Below, one piece after another: positions 63,897-64,000 of a stretch of 64,000 nt of DNA. The stretch lies in NCBI GenBank assembly GCA_029204225.1, contig CM055101.1, positions 35,269,648-35,333,647 on the forward strand, in the 5' to 3' direction. The number at the start of each line of letters is the position of its first letter. Position 1 is the stretch's first letter. This DNA is from Diphasiastrum complanatum (lineage: Eukaryota > Streptophyta > Lycopodiopsida > Lycopodiales > Lycopodiaceae). Made by a program: the position numbers and the translations under genes. The notes beneath the pieces were generated by a model, which was not told the origin of the DNA, searched no databases, and saw nothing but the letters and a program-made list of their open reading frames with translations.

Positions 63897-64000
63897 CTGC
63901 ACAAACCCGACAGATAAAAACATAGGTAACTGGATCAAGTCAGTTGCAAACCTGACATTCCATTGCATGCACGCCAATGAAGAGAAACTTCCATACACTA

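Overview
The window is eukaryotic nuclear DNA, almost certainly from a land plant with a large, repeat-rich genome (fern, lycophyte or gymnosperm are all possible; the sequence does not decide). The evidence is LTR retrotransposons primed by initiator-Met tRNA (TGGTATCAGAGC), chromodomain-bearing Ty3/gypsy elements, BED-DUF659 hAT transposons, a run of TTTAGGG telomere-type repeats, and intron-split exons of a DNA ligase IV gene. No tRNA, rRNA, CRISPR or prokaryotic feature was seen.

Host gene: six minus-strand exons encode consecutive pieces of the adenylation domain of DNA ligase IV (63896-63822, 62928-62837, 39494-39423, 39142-39057, 38869-38832, 21077-20949). They carry motif I (KFDGDR) and motif III (CVLDGELLVWD) and canonical splice sites. 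The gene enters at the right edge and runs left. Two of its introns are enormous (about 23.3 kb and 17.8 kb) because nearly everything between the exons is transposon.

Left third (1-19.6 kb): a degraded gag fragment, then a minus-strand head-to-tail series of four LINE copies (L4, L3, L2, L1 in transcription order). Each downstream copy starts in the CT-rich tail of the copy before it. L2 is a mosaic with an internal copia fragment. L3 is nearly full length (ORF1, endonuclease, RT, Cys/His C-terminus) but is split by a Ty3/gypsy chromovirus (A1, 9777-16075).

Intron of about 17.8 kb (21-38.8 kb): a decayed hAT transposase (hAT-1) with microsatellites and a CGCGTCC cluster, a 339-bp hAT MITE with a perfect 8-bp target duplication, and an old gypsy (B). 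Gypsy B is split by a minus-strand relative of A1 (A2), whose 3' LTR was in turn hit by a 1.19-kb LTR-like insertion. In A2 the RT/RNase H/integrase core is replaced by about 1.7 kb of unknown sequence that is open in frame after the protease.

Intron of about 23.3 kb (39.5-62.8 kb): an old minus-strand gypsy fragment, then a 20-kb LTR element (D, 42322-62634, 5-bp duplication CTAGC). D contains a 13.7-kb hAT element (hAT-2, 43630-57372, 8-bp duplication 7/8 matched). hAT-2 contains two LINE copies ending in a perfect (CT)99 tract, and a young gypsy (C, 51788-56618, LTRs differing at 5 of 358 positions). D also holds a gag-like gene antisense to its own LTR polarity and a small non-autonomous relative of hAT-2. 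The deepest chain is LIG4 intron > D > hAT-2 > gypsy C or LINE array.

All element coding regions carry stops, frameshifts, deletions or truncations. All readings are by eye; no alignment or search was run.
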